The notes: generated by a model not told the origin, from the letters alone. Shown: positions 17,512 through 26,654, counted from the first letter of the stretch. The stretch is 64,000 nucleotides of DNA from an uncultured Eubacteriales bacterium (GCA_900549485.1 UROG01000005.1:1-64000); one strand, 5' to 3'. Translations and numbers: made by a program.

Positions 17512-18171
17512 TCACTTTTTTGAAAAAATATTGTCTTTAGCCTTATAAATGCTGTCAGCGGGTATGACGCCTCTGACACATGAGGTGGGATACACGTTTG
17601 AGCGGCGTCCGATAACGGTACCGGGGTTGAGGACGCTGTTGCAGCCGATTTCAACATTATCGCCGAGCATTGCGCCGACTTTTTTTCTGCCGGTCTCATG
17701 CGGATTACCTGGCTCTTTTATAACTACAAGCGTCTTATCGGATTTTACATTGCTCGTAATTGCCCCGGCGCCCATATGCGCCTTGTAGCCAAGCACGGAA
17801 TCACCCACGTAATTATAGTGAGGAACCTGAACGTTGTCAAAGAGAACAACATTTTTAAGCTCCGTCGAGTTGCCTACAACGGCGTTTTTGCCGACGATCG
17901 CGCTGCCGCGGATAAATGCGCACTGGCGTATTTCGGCGCCATGGTCGATAATGCAGGGGGAACCGATATATGCCGAGTGGAAAACGGCGGCGTCCTTTGC
18001 TATCCACACGCCATCCGAGGGGTGATCATATTCCGTTTCGTCAAGTGTTTCGCCGAGTTTGAGAATAAAATCCTTTATTTCTGGCAGAACCTCCCACGGA
18101 TAGGTCTTTCCGGCAAAAAGCTCTGCCGCTATTGTTTTTTCAAGATCAAAAAGCTCGTTGATTTCTACCAT
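17512..18171 (-). CDS. Left-handed beta-helix (hexapeptide) nucleotide-sugar acetyltransferase-like protein
   Basis: About 219 residues. An N-terminal helical part (INELFDLEKTIA) leads into hexapeptide turns (IAKDAAVFHSAYIGSPCIID, VGKNAVVGN, IGRRSNVYP) as in the C-terminal half of GlmU-like enzymes. The GNPHETGRKKVGAMLGDNVEIG stretch resembles UDP-GlcNAc pyrophosphorylase family proteins. It overlaps the GlmM stop, so it probably completes UDP-GlcNAc or a related amino-sugar route. Start is either of two adjacent ATGs; the inner one (18171) suits the AAAGGTGA site better. Confidence 0.75.
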   Translation of the reverse strand: MVEINELFDLEKTIAAELFAGKTYPWEVLPEIKDFILKLGETLDETEYDHPSDGVWIAKDAAVFHSAYIGSPCIIDHGAEIRQCAFIRGSAIVGKNAVVGNSTELKNVVLFDNVQVPHYNYVGDSVLGYKAHMGAGAITSNVKSDKTLVVIKEPGNPHETGRKKVGAMLGDNVEIGCNSVLNPGTVIGRRSNVYPTSCVRGVIPADSIYKAKDNIFSKK

Positions 18172-19520
18172 CATTTCACCTTTATAAGCTTTCCGGCTTT
18201 CGCCATCGCGTCAATGATTTCGTCCACCTTTTCGTTGCACAGCTCCTGCGTGTTTGCTTCGACCATGACTCTGAGAAGAGGCTCTGTTCCGCTTTTACGG
18301 AGAACGACCCTGCCGTTGTCGCCGAGGTCGCGTTCGACCTTTGCGACAGCGTCTGTGACTTCCTTGCAGGAGAGCGTTTCGTCCTTGTCAGTGACTACAA
18401 CATTCTTGAGCATCTGCGGATACATTCTCATGCCGGAAGCGAGAACCGACAAAGGCTCTTTGCTCTCGGTTATACATTCCATGATCTTGATTGCCGTGAG
18501 TATTCCGTCGCCGGTATTTGCAAGACGGCCGAAAATTATGTGTCCGGACTGCTCTCCGCCGATAAGGTGACCGTTTTCACGCATATTTTCCGCAACATAC
18601 TTGTCGCCTACGGCGGTTTTTTCGTAGCCTATTCCGAGCGCGTCAAGCGCCTTGTAAAGACCCATGTTGGACATTATTGTGGTGACGACCTTTGAATCGC
18701 CGAGGCTGCCCTTTTCCTGCATGTATTTTGCGTTGACATACATTATATGGTCGCCGTTGATAATGTTGCCCTTTTCATCGACGGCAAGGCAGCGATCCGC
18801 ATCGCCGTCAAAGGCAAAGCCGACGTCAAGCTTGTTTTCAAGCACATATTTGCGAAGATTTTCGATATGGGTTGAGCCGCAGTCAACGTTGATATTAAGG
18901 CCGTCGGGGTGATTGGCAATAACGTATGTGTCGGCGCCGAGAGCGTCAAATACGCTTTTTGCCATCTGCCATGTACTGCCGTTTGCGCAGTCGAGTCCCA
19001 CTTTGTACCTCTTATAGGAACGCGTCGCAAGAGAGATAAGGTAGCCGATGTAGCGATTGCGGCCGGCGGAGTAATCAACCGTCTGCCCGATGCTTTCACG
19101 CACGGAATAGGGAAGCTCTACATTGCTGTCAATATATTCCTCAATACCGTCAAGAACGGACTCTTCCATCTTCTCGCCGTTGGAATTGATCAGCTTTATA
19201 CCGTTGTCGTAGTAAGGATTGTGACTTGCGGAGATCATAATGCCGCAGTCAAAGTCATCCGCAGGTGCGATATACGATACGCTTGGCGTACTCGTGACAT
19301 GAAGAAGATAGGCGTCAGCCCCGGAAGCCGTAAGACCGGCGCACAATGCGGATTCAAACATATAGCTTGAGCGGCGCGTGTCTTTTCCTATCACGACCTT
19401 GGCTCTGTGCTCCTGCCCGTAATACCAGCCGAGATAGCGGCCGATCTTGAATGCGTGTTCTACGGTAAGGTCTTTATTTGCCTCGCCGCGGAATCCGTCT
19501 GTTCCAAAATATTTTCCCAT
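18171..19520 (-). CDS. glmM: Phosphoglucosamine mutase GlmM-like
   Basis: 449 residues. Interconverts glucosamine-6-P and glucosamine-1-P for cell-wall precursors. Motifs: YFGTDGFRGEAN at the N-terminus, the phosphoserine loop MISASHNPYYDNG, the metal loop FDGDADRC, GGEQSGHII, and the phosphate-binding RKSGTEPLLRV. ATG 19520 with AGGAGG upstream. GTDGFRG rather than GTDGIRG and the neighbouring genes allow a related phosphohexomutase, but length and motifs fit GlmM. Confidence 0.85.
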   Translation of the reverse strand: MGKYFGTDGFRGEANKDLTVEHAFKIGRYLGWYYGQEHRAKVVIGKDTRRSSYMFESALCAGLTASGADAYLLHVTSTPSVSYIAPADDFDCGIMISASHNPYYDNGIKLINSNGEKMEESVLDGIEEYIDSNVELPYSVRESIGQTVDYSAGRNRYIGYLISLATRSYKRYKVGLDCANGSTWQMAKSVFDALGADTYVIANHPDGLNINVDCGSTHIENLRKYVLENKLDVGFAFDGDADRCLAVDEKGNIINGDHIMYVNAKYMQEKGSLGDSKVVTTIMSNMGLYKALDALGIGYEKTAVGDKYVAENMRENGHLIGGEQSGHIIFGRLANTGDGILTAIKIMECITESKEPLSVLASGMRMYPQMLKNVVVTDKDETLSCKEVTDAVAKVERDLGDNGRVVLRKSGTEPLLRVMVEANTQELCNEKVDEIIDAMAKAGKLIKVK

Positions 19521-19536
19521 AAGTTCCTCCTGATTT

Positions 19537-20226
19537 TTATAGATTACCTGCTGCGTCCCTATCCGCAAAAACAGTTACTTCATATGGTACCTGTAAGAAA
19601 GCGGAAGGGGTTGAAACGTCAGTTCTCGAATACATGGTTCTGAAAAGAGCGGCAGACACTTCGTTTCCGAAAGCCATGACGACTATTCTTTCAGCAGCGA
19701 CTATCGAGCTTATCCCAAGTGTGACAGCTTTTTCCGGAATCTCCGTTCCGGCGGGGAAAAACCTTTGAAGCTGTTTTTTTGAAGCTTCTGTAAGGTCTTG
19801 AATATGCGTAAGCGATGAAAATGGCGTTCCAGGCTCATTGAAGCCGATCCGGCAGTTTGAGCCGAGACCGAGCAGGGCAAGATCAAGCCCGCCTGCGGAA
19901 GCGATCAAATCGTCATATGTTTCATAATTTGAACCGTTCAGCAGAAAGCAATTTTCCTCGCGGACGTTTACTTTGTCAAGAAAGCGCGTCTTAAAATCCG
20001 CTCCCAGAACATTTCCGGAGGCAAATTCACCGACGCTGAAAATTTTGACGTTTGAAAAGTCAATTTTTCCCGCCCGGCAGGAATCAACAAGCATGCAGAA
20101 AAATTCGTCATCAAGATCCGCCGCTGAAAAGGCAATATTTGCATTTGGCACTTTCTTCAGCAGTTCTTCTATGTATTTCACAACATTTCTGCATATTATG
20201 GATTTGTCGGAAACAATTGTTTTCAT
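19537..20226 (-). CDS. NagB-like protein lacking catalytic residues
   Basis: 229 residues with the glucosamine-6-phosphate deaminase fold pattern (GGLDLALLGLGSNCRIGFNEPG, TLGISSIVAAERIVV). Active-site positions are changed: the LDEY motif reads VGEF (catalytic Asp to Gly), and the DGHIAFNE motif reads NCRIGFNE (Asp to Asn, His to Arg; Glu kept). The phosphate-binding LATGSTP loop is IAFSAADL and the later Lys region is FGNEVSA. Probably a pseudoenzyme or sensor for an amino-sugar phosphate. It lies 16 bp before glmM on the same strand. Start 20226, AAAGGAG site. Confidence 0.75.
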   Translation of the reverse strand: MKTIVSDKSIICRNVVKYIEELLKKVPNANIAFSAADLDDEFFCMLVDSCRAGKIDFSNVKIFSVGEFASGNVLGADFKTRFLDKVNVREENCFLLNGSNYETYDDLIASAGGLDLALLGLGSNCRIGFNEPGTPFSSLTHIQDLTEASKKQLQRFFPAGTEIPEKAVTLGISSIVAAERIVVMAFGNEVSAALFRTMYSRTDVSTPSAFLQVPYEVTVFADRDAAGNL

Positions 20227-20271
20227 AATTCTCTCCTTTATCAGCAAAATAAGCAGGGGGAGTGATACAAC

Positions 20272-20946
20272 GTGATAATAATAATTTTAAGGACACTGAT
20301 AATTTTCTTTGCGCTGATGATAATAATGCGGATGCTTGGAAAAAGACAGCTTGCGGAAATGGAGCTTTCAGAATTTGTTGTGGCGTCTTTAATCGCGGAT
20401 CTTGCGGCGCACCCGCTTCAGGATCTCGGTATTCCGCTGATAAACGGGCTTGTGCCAATAACGACACTTTTCTGCTGCGAGGTCTTGCTGATATGGATAA
20501 GCGGGAAAAGCATATTTGCCAGAAAGCTTCTTTTCGGAAAGCCGAGCATACTGATCGACCATGGCCGGATAAATGTGCGTGAGATGGAAAATAACCGCTT
20601 CTCAAATGAAGAGCTTATGCAGGAGCTGAGAAATAAAGACTGCCTTGATATAGACAAGGTTCAGTATGCAATCCTGGAGACTGACGGGCATGTAAATGTT
20701 ATCATGAATCCGCAGGACAGCCCTTTAACTGCCGGACAGATGGGAAAGACTCCGGAAGACGTCGGCTATCCTCACATTGTGGTCAGCAAAGGGAAGATAG
20801 CAGAGGAGAACATGACGCTCCTGGGGCTGGACAGACAATGGCTCGACAAGCGGATAAAAGAAAACGGGAAAAACGACATTTCCGAGGTATATCTTATGAC
20901 GGTGACTGACAAGAAAAAAATACAAATATACAAGGATGATAATTGA
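20272..20946 (+). CDS. DUF421 (YetF-like) membrane protein
   Basis: 224 residues: three N-terminal transmembrane helices including the conserved MRMLGKRQLAEMELSEFVV segment, then a cytosolic DUF421 domain (SILIDHGRINVREMENN, QYAILETDGHVNVI). The family is common in spore formers and function is unclear. GTG 20272 with AGGGGGAG upstream. Forms a pair with the DUF4363 gene that follows. Confidence 0.9.
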   Translation: MIIIILRTLIIFFALMIIMRMLGKRQLAEMELSEFVVASLIADLAAHPLQDLGIPLINGLVPITTLFCCEVLLIWISGKSIFARKLLFGKPSILIDHGRINVREMENNRFSNEELMQELRNKDCLDIDKVQYAILETDGHVNVIMNPQDSPLTAGQMGKTPEDVGYPHIVVSKGKIAEENMTLLGLDRQWLDKRIKENGKNDISEVYLMTVTDKKKIQIYKDDN

Positions 20947-20947
20947 A

Positions 20948-21331
20948 TTGAAAAAACGTGAATCCGCCGCCTGCTTTATTCTTGCGGTAATGATACTGAT
21001 ATCTGCGTGGAACTTAAGAAAAATTGACGAACTAACAGACGGTATAATAGTTCTTTTATCAAAATCGCAGACCTGCGCAGAAAAGCTTGATACAAAATCC
21101 GCGCAGAAATACCTGAACAGCGGCTTGGAGCTGTGGCTCACATCAGACCGGTATACCCACATTTTTATCAGGCACAGCGAGATAGACAGCACAACGGACG
21201 CCTTCTATGAACTGAAAGAAAGCATTTTGGGGGATGACCCGCTTGCATCGAAGGCGGCATACGAAAAGCTCAGATATCACCTTGAAAGCATTGATATGAT
21301 GGAGCACCCGTCACTGGGCAGCGTTTTTTGA
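20948..21331 (+). CDS. DUF4363 family protein
   Basis: About 127 residues: one N-terminal hydrophobic helix ([14 protein letters not shown]) and an external helical domain. DUF4363 genes usually follow DUF421 genes, as here. TTG 20948 is preferred, directly after the DUF421 stop with AAGGA 11 bases upstream; an overlapping ATG lies at 20936. Its 3' end overlaps the converging nrdR gene by 21 bp. Confidence 0.8.
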   Translation: MKKRESAACFILAVMILISAWNLRKIDELTDGIIVLLSKSQTCAEKLDTKSAQKYLNSGLELWLTSDRYTHIFIRHSEIDSTTDAFYELKESILGDDPLASKAAYEKLRYHLESIDMMEHPSLGSVF

Positions 21332-21787
21332 ATTGCTCTCCGTAAGCAGCTTTGAAAGCTCATCCATAAAGGTGTTGATATCCTTGAAGCTTCGGTAAAC
21401 CGAGGCAAAGCGGACGTAGGCGACTTCGTCAATGTCTTTGAGGCGGTTCATTACCATTTCACCGACGTCAACGGTTTTTATCTCACGCTCCAGATTGCTC
21501 TGAAGCTCCTGCTCAATATCATCGGCGATTTTTTCGAGCTGTGAAAGCGTAACGGGGCGTTTCTCGCATGCTCTCACCATACCGTTAATGAGCTTCACCT
21601 TGTCGAACGTCTGGCGGCTGCCGTCTCTCTTGACGACAACAAGCGGCATACGCTCGATTATCTCATAGGTGGTAAATCTTTTGCTGCAATCAAGACACTC
21701 ACGGCGGCGTCTGATGGTTGCACCCTCTTCTGCGGGGCGGGAATCAATTACTTTGCTCTCTGTATAGCCGCAAAACGGACACTTCAT
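21311..21787 (-). CDS. nrdR: Transcriptional repressor NrdR
   Basis: 158 residues. The N-terminal zinc ribbon ([34 protein letters not shown]) is followed by an ATP-cone ([17 protein letters not shown]). NrdR senses dATP/ATP and represses ribonucleotide reductase genes through NrdR boxes. No nrd gene lies in the window. The coding end overlaps the DUF4363 gene on the other strand. Confidence 0.97.
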   Translation of the reverse strand: MKCPFCGYTESKVIDSRPAEEGATIRRRRECLDCSKRFTTYEIIERMPLVVVKRDGSRQTFDKVKLINGMVRACEKRPVTLSQLEKIADDIEQELQSNLEREIKTVDVGEMVMNRLKDIDEVAYVRFASVYRSFKDINTFMDELSKLLTESNSKNAAQ

Positions 21788-21880
21788 TTCTCAATCCCCC
21801 AAACCTTATTTTTAAAAAACATGGTTATTATAGCATATGGTTTTTTCAAAATCCAGAAAAAATTACCGGATCGCAAAAAA

Positions 21881-22912
21881 TCATCTGCCGAATATCAGAT
21901 GCAGTTTTGTCCTGTTGAAAATGAAGACGACAGGGAGTATCACGACTATGCTCAGAAAATAGTAGGCAATGTTGTACACGGGCAGCGGAAGAGGCAGACG
22001 GCTCACGATCACCTGACTGATTTTAAGCCCGACATGACTGAAGCACATGAAAATCATGGAATTGCGCCCGATGTATTTCAACACACGGCTGAGTGCAGAA
22101 AAGGCATGAACTTTATCAAACCAACGGAAAAAGTACACCCACAGCAGCATTGTAACGCATGTGTTGAGGTGTGTCATAGGGATTATACCCCATTCGCCGT
22201 TGCGTATATTGGAAATTGGACAGAGCTCAATGGCGATATAGTTCATTACGGCGAGTATGATAAAAACAAGCACCTTTGACCAGCGGCTTTTCAGCCTTGC
22301 AAGCATCGAGTCCGTAAATGAAAGGATTTTACGCCCGTTATATCCGAGATAGATATATATAAGCAGCGACATTGCCACATCGATGCTCATAGGCAGTCGT
22401 GCGTCGGAAAGCTTTATCCAGATATTTCCCAGCAGCGTGATAAGCAGAACGGCGAGCAGCCGAAGCTTTTCACTGCCGATATTTTTTTCGATCAGAGAAA
22501 AAATAATGACGCCGAAGAACATCATTGGAAGAAAGTACAAGGCGGATTCTATGGGGAAGAATCCGGTGGGCAAATACAAAACGGCTCGCAGAGGGGCAAT
22601 AATGTCCCCATTTGGATTTCCGGAAAAGCACAGCCATACAAAATAGTAAAAAAGGCCGAAAACATAGTACGGAAAAAGATTTGAGCGCGCTTTCTTTATG
22701 GCGTTGTCCCTGAAGCTTAGTCTGCGGCTGTAAAAATACCCTGCCATGAAGAGAAACGGATGGACACAGATATCTGCAACGTACTTATACATGAACAGAG
22801 TAAAATTCGCGTGAAAATAATTAACAAGCAGTATGCATACGCCTCTCATGGTATCGACGTATTCCACGCGTGTATGTATATTCTGCCTGGCGGCAAGGGG
22901 AGTATCTGACAT
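21881..22912 (-). CDS. Acyltransferase family 3 membrane protein
   Basis: 343 residues, about ten transmembrane helices. The N-terminus RVEYVDTMRGVCILLVNYFHANF matches the acyltransferase-3 start, although the usual His after the first helix is shifted in sequence. Such proteins O-acetylate polysaccharides or lipids. ATG 22912 is chosen for the AGGAG 7 bases upstream; the frame is open further but has no site. No polysaccharide locus adjoins it. Confidence 0.8.
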   Translation of the reverse strand: MSDTPLAARQNIHTRVEYVDTMRGVCILLVNYFHANFTLFMYKYVADICVHPFLFMAGYFYSRRLSFRDNAIKKARSNLFPYYVFGLFYYFVWLCFSGNPNGDIIAPLRAVLYLPTGFFPIESALYFLPMMFFGVIIFSLIEKNIGSEKLRLLAVLLITLLGNIWIKLSDARLPMSIDVAMSLLIYIYLGYNGRKILSFTDSMLARLKSRWSKVLVFIILAVMNYIAIELCPISNIRNGEWGIIPMTHLNTCVTMLLWVYFFRWFDKVHAFSALSRVLKYIGRNSMIFMCFSHVGLKISQVIVSRLPLPLPVYNIAYYFLSIVVILPVVFIFNRTKLHLIFGR

Positions 22913-23184
22913 TTTATGCTCCTGAACTTTCCAAGTTTTAGATGCGCGGCGGTTTAAAGTCATACTGCGCACAGCCGCGCTCATATATTCTATCACATAC
23001 GGTCGAGTAAAGAAAGATTTTTTTACAGTGATTGGTGAGATGCTCATGAACGGAAGCTGCGAAACTGGACTGTCGTTTACTTATCCAAAAAAAATTTACA
23101 CATCGGCGGCTGACAGACATAAACTGTATTGAAGCTTCTTATACAGAAATCTAATTAAAATTGCTTTAATAGCCGTGCGGCGCA

Positions 23185-23294
23185 GATTTCGTATGAGACC
23201 CGCTTTTGAAGCCTCAGCCTAGCAAAAAATTGACCTCTCGCATGGACAGCGCCCTGCAAGGGGCTTGAGCGCTTCAAAAGCTCAGGCCGAAATC
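23185..23294. repeat. Long imperfect palindrome in the 437-bp gap before the spore-type gene
   Basis: Outer arms GATTTCG/CGAAATC (23185-23191 with 23288-23294) and inner arms GCTTTTGAAGC/GCTTCAAAAGC (23202-23212 with 23271-23281), with a small CCC-TGCAA-GGG hairpin inside. Could be a small RNA, a leader, or a short nonautonomous element. The rest of 22913-23349 shows no gene. Confidence 0.45.
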
Positions 23295-23349
23295 AAAAAT
23301 TTTGCCCTGATAAGAGTATCAATTCAATGTAAACAGGAGGTAGTGCCAT

Positions 23350-24159
23350 TTGGCTGACAAAGTTAATTCCGGACCGGTCGATAACTCGGCATGTATCCGT
23401 GAAGCCGTTTGCATCAACACAAGAAAGATATTTGACAGCTGCAGAGATAAGGATTGCGTGGATGACCTGAGAGTATATCCTACTGTTACGTCGCAGTCCT
23501 ACATAGAAAATGCTCTCAGCATAAGGCCGAGAGCCGCTCAGCTGCTTTATATAAATGTAAACGTTGAACCGATATCGTTTAACCGCGGATATTTCACCGT
23601 AGACTGCACTTATTTCTACCGTGTGACCGGCGAGACGTTTCCGGCAGGGCAGACCTGCACCGGACTTGCAATATTCGATAAGCGGGTTATGCTCTTCGGC
23701 AGCGAGGGCAGTGTAAAAACCTTTTCATCGGAGATAGCGACACTTTATACCCCGACGGACGATATGCCGACGGCAGTCGTAAATTCGGTTGACCCTATCT
23801 GTCTGCACTGCAAGCTTGTTGACGCCGAGTGCCTTATCCCGACCGATGTTGAGCAGAGGGGTATACCCGGCTTTATTACGGCGGCCTTTGACGAGGCTCT
23901 GGTGCTCACGGATACCGCGAAAAGGTGGTACGCCACGATCGGACAGTTCAGCATAATAAGACTTGAGCGGGACACACAGCTTCAGATCCCGGCCTATGAC
24001 TACTGCATCCCCGACAAGGAGTGCCCCGGTGTATCAAGCGACGAAGACCCCTGCATGCTTTTCAGCAGGATACGCTTTCCGGTGGAGGAGTTTTTCCCTC
24101 CCGACAGCGTGTGCGAGTGCGACAATTACCGCACAATGGCCGAATCGAATAACAGATAG
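23350..24159 (+). CDS. Conserved cysteine-containing protein of spore-forming Clostridia
   Basis: 269 residues, soluble, about 16 cysteines. Signature pieces: DSCRDKDCVDDLRVYP, VNVEPISFNRGYFTVDCTYFYRV, LFGSEGSVKTFSS, IPAYDYCIPDKECPG and FPVEEFFPPDS. I recognise this as a family repeatedly found in Clostridia and unnamed; its restriction to spore formers and Cys content suggest a coat role, which is inference. TTG start at 23350 with AGGAGG 9 bases upstream. Confidence 0.75.
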   Translation: MADKVNSGPVDNSACIREAVCINTRKIFDSCRDKDCVDDLRVYPTVTSQSYIENALSIRPRAAQLLYINVNVEPISFNRGYFTVDCTYFYRVTGETFPAGQTCTGLAIFDKRVMLFGSEGSVKTFSSEIATLYTPTDDMPTAVVNSVDPICLHCKLVDAECLIPTDVEQRGIPGFITAAFDEALVLTDTAKRWYATIGQFSIIRLERDTQLQIPAYDYCIPDKECPGVSSDEDPCMLFSRIRFPVEEFFPPDSVCECDNYRTMAESNNR

Positions 24160-24165
24160 GACATT

Positions 24166-24195
24166 GCCTCTGTTCAACAAACGCTGAACAGAGGC
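24166..24195. terminator. Terminator hairpin
   Basis: Perfect 11-bp stem (24166-24176 with 24185-24195) between two converging genes; no T run, so termination strength is uncertain. Confidence 0.55.
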
Positions 24196-24206
24196 ATATG
24201 CATACA

Positions 24207-24911
24207 CTAAGCGCCGTAGAAACTGAGCTGGTCTATGGCAGCGCTCATCACCTCGTGAGTCTGCTCCTGCACTGAACTGACGTCGCCGTTGAGCAGCGCG
24301 GAATAGAGTCTAAGCTTGAGCTCGTACATTTTTCTTATGCCGCTTTTTCTGCAATACAATGACCACAGGTAAATGCCTTGTTCATGAAAAGAATAGTACA
24401 GCAGCGGCATAAGAACGTTTCCGGACATGACCGCAAGCTCATGATGAAAGCGGAATACATTTTCCGCCGCTTCGTCCGCATCGCGGGAATCGCGTATGGC
24501 GTCAAGAATAGGGGAGAGCTTTTCGAGCTCCGTTATTTCCGCTTTTTCCAGGACAAGCCCAAGACAGAGACACTCAAGTGCGTCTCTTACTTCCAGAAGC
24601 GAGCGCACCTCGTTTTTCCTCAGTGCGCCGCCGTTGTAGCGCATTATAGCAACAAGAGTTTCCATTGTTCCGCGCCTTCTGTAATCGCATACATATACGC
24701 CCTGCCTCGGTTTTATTTCAACAAAGCCGAGTTTTTCAAGCTCTATAAGTCCTGCGGATACAACGGAACGGCTGACGCCCATTTTTACGGCAAGTTCTCT
24801 TGCCGGCGGAAGCTGCTCACCGACGGCAAGTTCACTTGAAAGGATCATATTTTCTATCTGATGGACAAATAGGTCTGTCATTGAAAGCGCAGTGATCTTT
24901 GTAAATCCCAT
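24207..24911 (-). CDS. GntR/FadR-family regulator of the divergent aconitase X operon
   Basis: 234 residues. Winged helix at residues ~8-75 (LPPARELAVKMGVSRSVVSAGLIELEKLGFVEIKPRQGVYV), then an all-helical FCD ligand domain with metal-type residues (EVRDALECLC, FHHELAVMSGN). ATG 24911 with GGGAGGG upstream. It faces the FAD-oxidoreductase operon, and two TGGT-N3-ACCA palindromes, the FadR-type operator form, lie between them. It probably represses the operon and itself until a pathway acid binds. Confidence 0.9.
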   Translation of the reverse strand: MGFTKITALSMTDLFVHQIENMILSSELAVGEQLPPARELAVKMGVSRSVVSAGLIELEKLGFVEIKPRQGVYVCDYRRRGTMETLVAIMRYNGGALRKNEVRSLLEVRDALECLCLGLVLEKAEITELEKLSPILDAIRDSRDADEAAENVFRFHHELAVMSGNVLMPLLYYSFHEQGIYLWSLYCRKSGIRKMYELKLRLYSALLNGDVSSVQEQTHEVMSAAIDQLSFYGA

Positions 24912-24936
24912 ATAATCCCTCCCTAAAGATGTCACG

Positions 24937-24947
24937 TGGTAATACCA
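24937..24947. promoter_or_regulatory. FadR-type operator 1
   Basis: TGGTAATACCA, perfect palindrome in TGGT-N3-ACCA form, just upstream of the regulator's ribosome site; likely autoregulation. Confidence 0.7.
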
Positions 24948-25031
24948 ATAGCCACAACGAGAATTATACTTGCATATTGCTTAATTGTCAATGAAAAATA
25001 TGGAAATTCCGACGAAAAAGATTTGCACTGC

Positions 25032-25061
25032 TTGACATATAAATAACATGGATGGTAATAT
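25032..25061 (+). promoter_or_regulatory. Promoter of the FAD oxidoreductase / aconitase X operon
   Basis: TTGACA (25032-25037) and TAATAT (25056-25061), 18-bp spacer. Operator 2 begins 13 bases downstream of the -10, at the expected start of the transcript. Confidence 0.75.
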
Positions 25062-25074
25062 TCAAAATGTGTAT

Positions 25075-25091
25075 TTGTGGTATTACCACAA
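25075..25091. promoter_or_regulatory. FadR-type operator 2
   Basis: TTGTGGTATTACCACAA, a perfect 17-bp palindrome containing TGGT-N3-ACCA, over the predicted transcription start of the operon; placement fits repression. Confidence 0.75.
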
Positions 25092-25114
25092 TAAATATTA
25101 AGGAGGGAAATTAT

Positions 25115-26653
25115 ATGCCTAAATATGATGCCGTGGTCATCGGCGCGGGCAACGGCGGGCTTGCCGCCGCCTGCAGAATGGCAAAAGGCGGCAAAAAAAC
25201 ACTGCTTATAGAGAAGCATAACCTTCCGGGCGGCTGCGCGTCCAGCTTCCGCAGAGGCAGATTTGAGTTTGAGACTGCGCTGCATGAGATATGCGAATGG
25301 GGCACACACGAAAATCCGGGCGGCTGCCGCAAGACCTGTGAAGAGTTCGGGCTGGATATCGGCTGGCATATGGTGCCGGATAATTTCCGTGTTATCACGA
25401 CCGCTTCCGACGGCAAAACCCATATTGACGCAACACTTCCGTGTACGGTAAAGGAATATGTCAATGAGATGGAACGTCTTGTTCCGGGCTGCCGCAAATC
25501 CGTACAGGATATCTTTGAACTCGGCACAGAGTTCCATGAAGCCGGCGACTATTCGCTTGCCTGCGCCGGCAAGACCGATCCCAAGTATATGCAGGAGCAT
25601 TTCCCGAACTTCCTGCGGCTGGGAAGCTACACGGTAAATCAGGTGTTCAGGGCGATGAAGATGCCGAAGCTCGCGCAGGACATTATGAGTACATATTGGG
25701 GATATCTTGGAGTTGATGCGGATCATGTTTCGTTCCTGCAATACGTCAATATGCTGTGGCTGTACGTCAACCATGGCGCGTGGATTCCGGATAAGACCAG
25801 CAACGAGCTGACCACCGGTCTTCTGGAATGTTTCCGCAATATGGGCGGCGATATATGGATGAACTGCACTGCGACCGAGATCATTTTCGATGACAGCAAG
25901 GCTGTAAGCGGCGTTCGCACTACCTGCGGCGACGTGGAAACAAAATACATTCTCTGCAACATGAACCAGAATATGGTTTATGCGTCCATGTGCCCGCCGG
26001 AGGTAGTTCCTGAGCGCATGATAAAGCTTGGCAATGCCCGTACATATTCCGCCCGCATGTTTGTTGTCTATATGGGGCTTGACAAGTCGGCGGAAGAGCT
26101 TGGAATACACGACTATACGATATTCCTCCCTACCACCGCCGACAGCGTAAGGGAGTACAACGACGGGAAAAAGATCGCCACAAACTGCAATCAGGTAATG
26201 GTGTGCTACAATGTTGTAAATCCCGGCTTCTCTCCGGAGGGAACATGCGTGATATCGCTTACCAGCACTTTTATGGACGACGATTGGGCAAACGTTGAGC
26301 AGGATAACTATGTTGAGACAAAGACCGCTTTTGCCGAGAAGCTCATCCGTCTTTTTGAGGAGCGCACGGGCTTTACCGTGACGCCGTATATCGAAGAGCT
26401 TGAGATCGCAACACCGTGGACTATGTGCAACTATGTAAATACTCCTCAGGGCTCGGCTTACGGATTTGAGCTTAAGGATTGGGACAACATGATGCCCAGA
26501 ATGATGATGATGGGAACCGAGTTCCCGGTAAAGGGACTTAAATTCGTCGGCGCGGCGTCCATACGCGGAGACGGATATAATTCCGCCATTTTCAGCGGCG
26601 ACACATTGGCGAAGAAGACTCTTGCCGAAATGAGATCAGAGGAGGTCAAGTGA
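25115..26653 (+). CDS. FAD-dependent oxidoreductase, phytoene-desaturase-like
   Basis: 512 residues. N-terminal FAD-binding Rossmann motif (YDAVVIGAGNGGLAAACRMAKGG), then LPGGCASSFRRGRFEFETALHEI, the CrtI-type second motif. The C-terminus has the cofactor-sealing GLKFVGAASIRGDGYNSAIFSG. CrtI relatives catalyse desaturation, saturation or isomerisation of varied substrates. Start ATG 25115 with AGGAGGG upstream. First gene of the operon; the ferredoxin reductase begins 1 bp after its stop, suggesting it receives or gives electrons there. Substrate unknown. Confidence 0.85.
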   Translation: MPKYDAVVIGAGNGGLAAACRMAKGGKKTLLIEKHNLPGGCASSFRRGRFEFETALHEICEWGTHENPGGCRKTCEEFGLDIGWHMVPDNFRVITTASDGKTHIDATLPCTVKEYVNEMERLVPGCRKSVQDIFELGTEFHEAGDYSLACAGKTDPKYMQEHFPNFLRLGSYTVNQVFRAMKMPKLAQDIMSTYWGYLGVDADHVSFLQYVNMLWLYVNHGAWIPDKTSNELTTGLLECFRNMGGDIWMNCTATEIIFDDSKAVSGVRTTCGDVETKYILCNMNQNMVYASMCPPEVVPERMIKLGNARTYSARMFVVYMGLDKSAEELGIHDYTIFLPTTADSVREYNDGKKIATNCNQVMVCYNVVNPGFSPEGTCVISLTSTFMDDDWANVEQDNYVETKTAFAEKLIRLFEERTGFTVTPYIEELEIATPWTMCNYVNTPQGSAYGFELKDWDNMMPRMMMMGTEFPVKGLKFVGAASIRGDGYNSAIFSGDTLAKKTLAEMRSEEVK

Positions 26654-26654
26654 T

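Noticed and set aside
21311..21331. Annotation conflict between the DUF4363 and nrdR genes
   Set aside because: Both are well-supported families; a 21-bp overlap of converging 3' ends is ordinary in compact genomes.
24932..26110. Long open frame (392 codons) on the minus strand opposite the FAD oxidoreductase
   Set aside because: Antisense shadow: no ribosome site, no family pattern, and it covers the operators and promoter of a clear operon.
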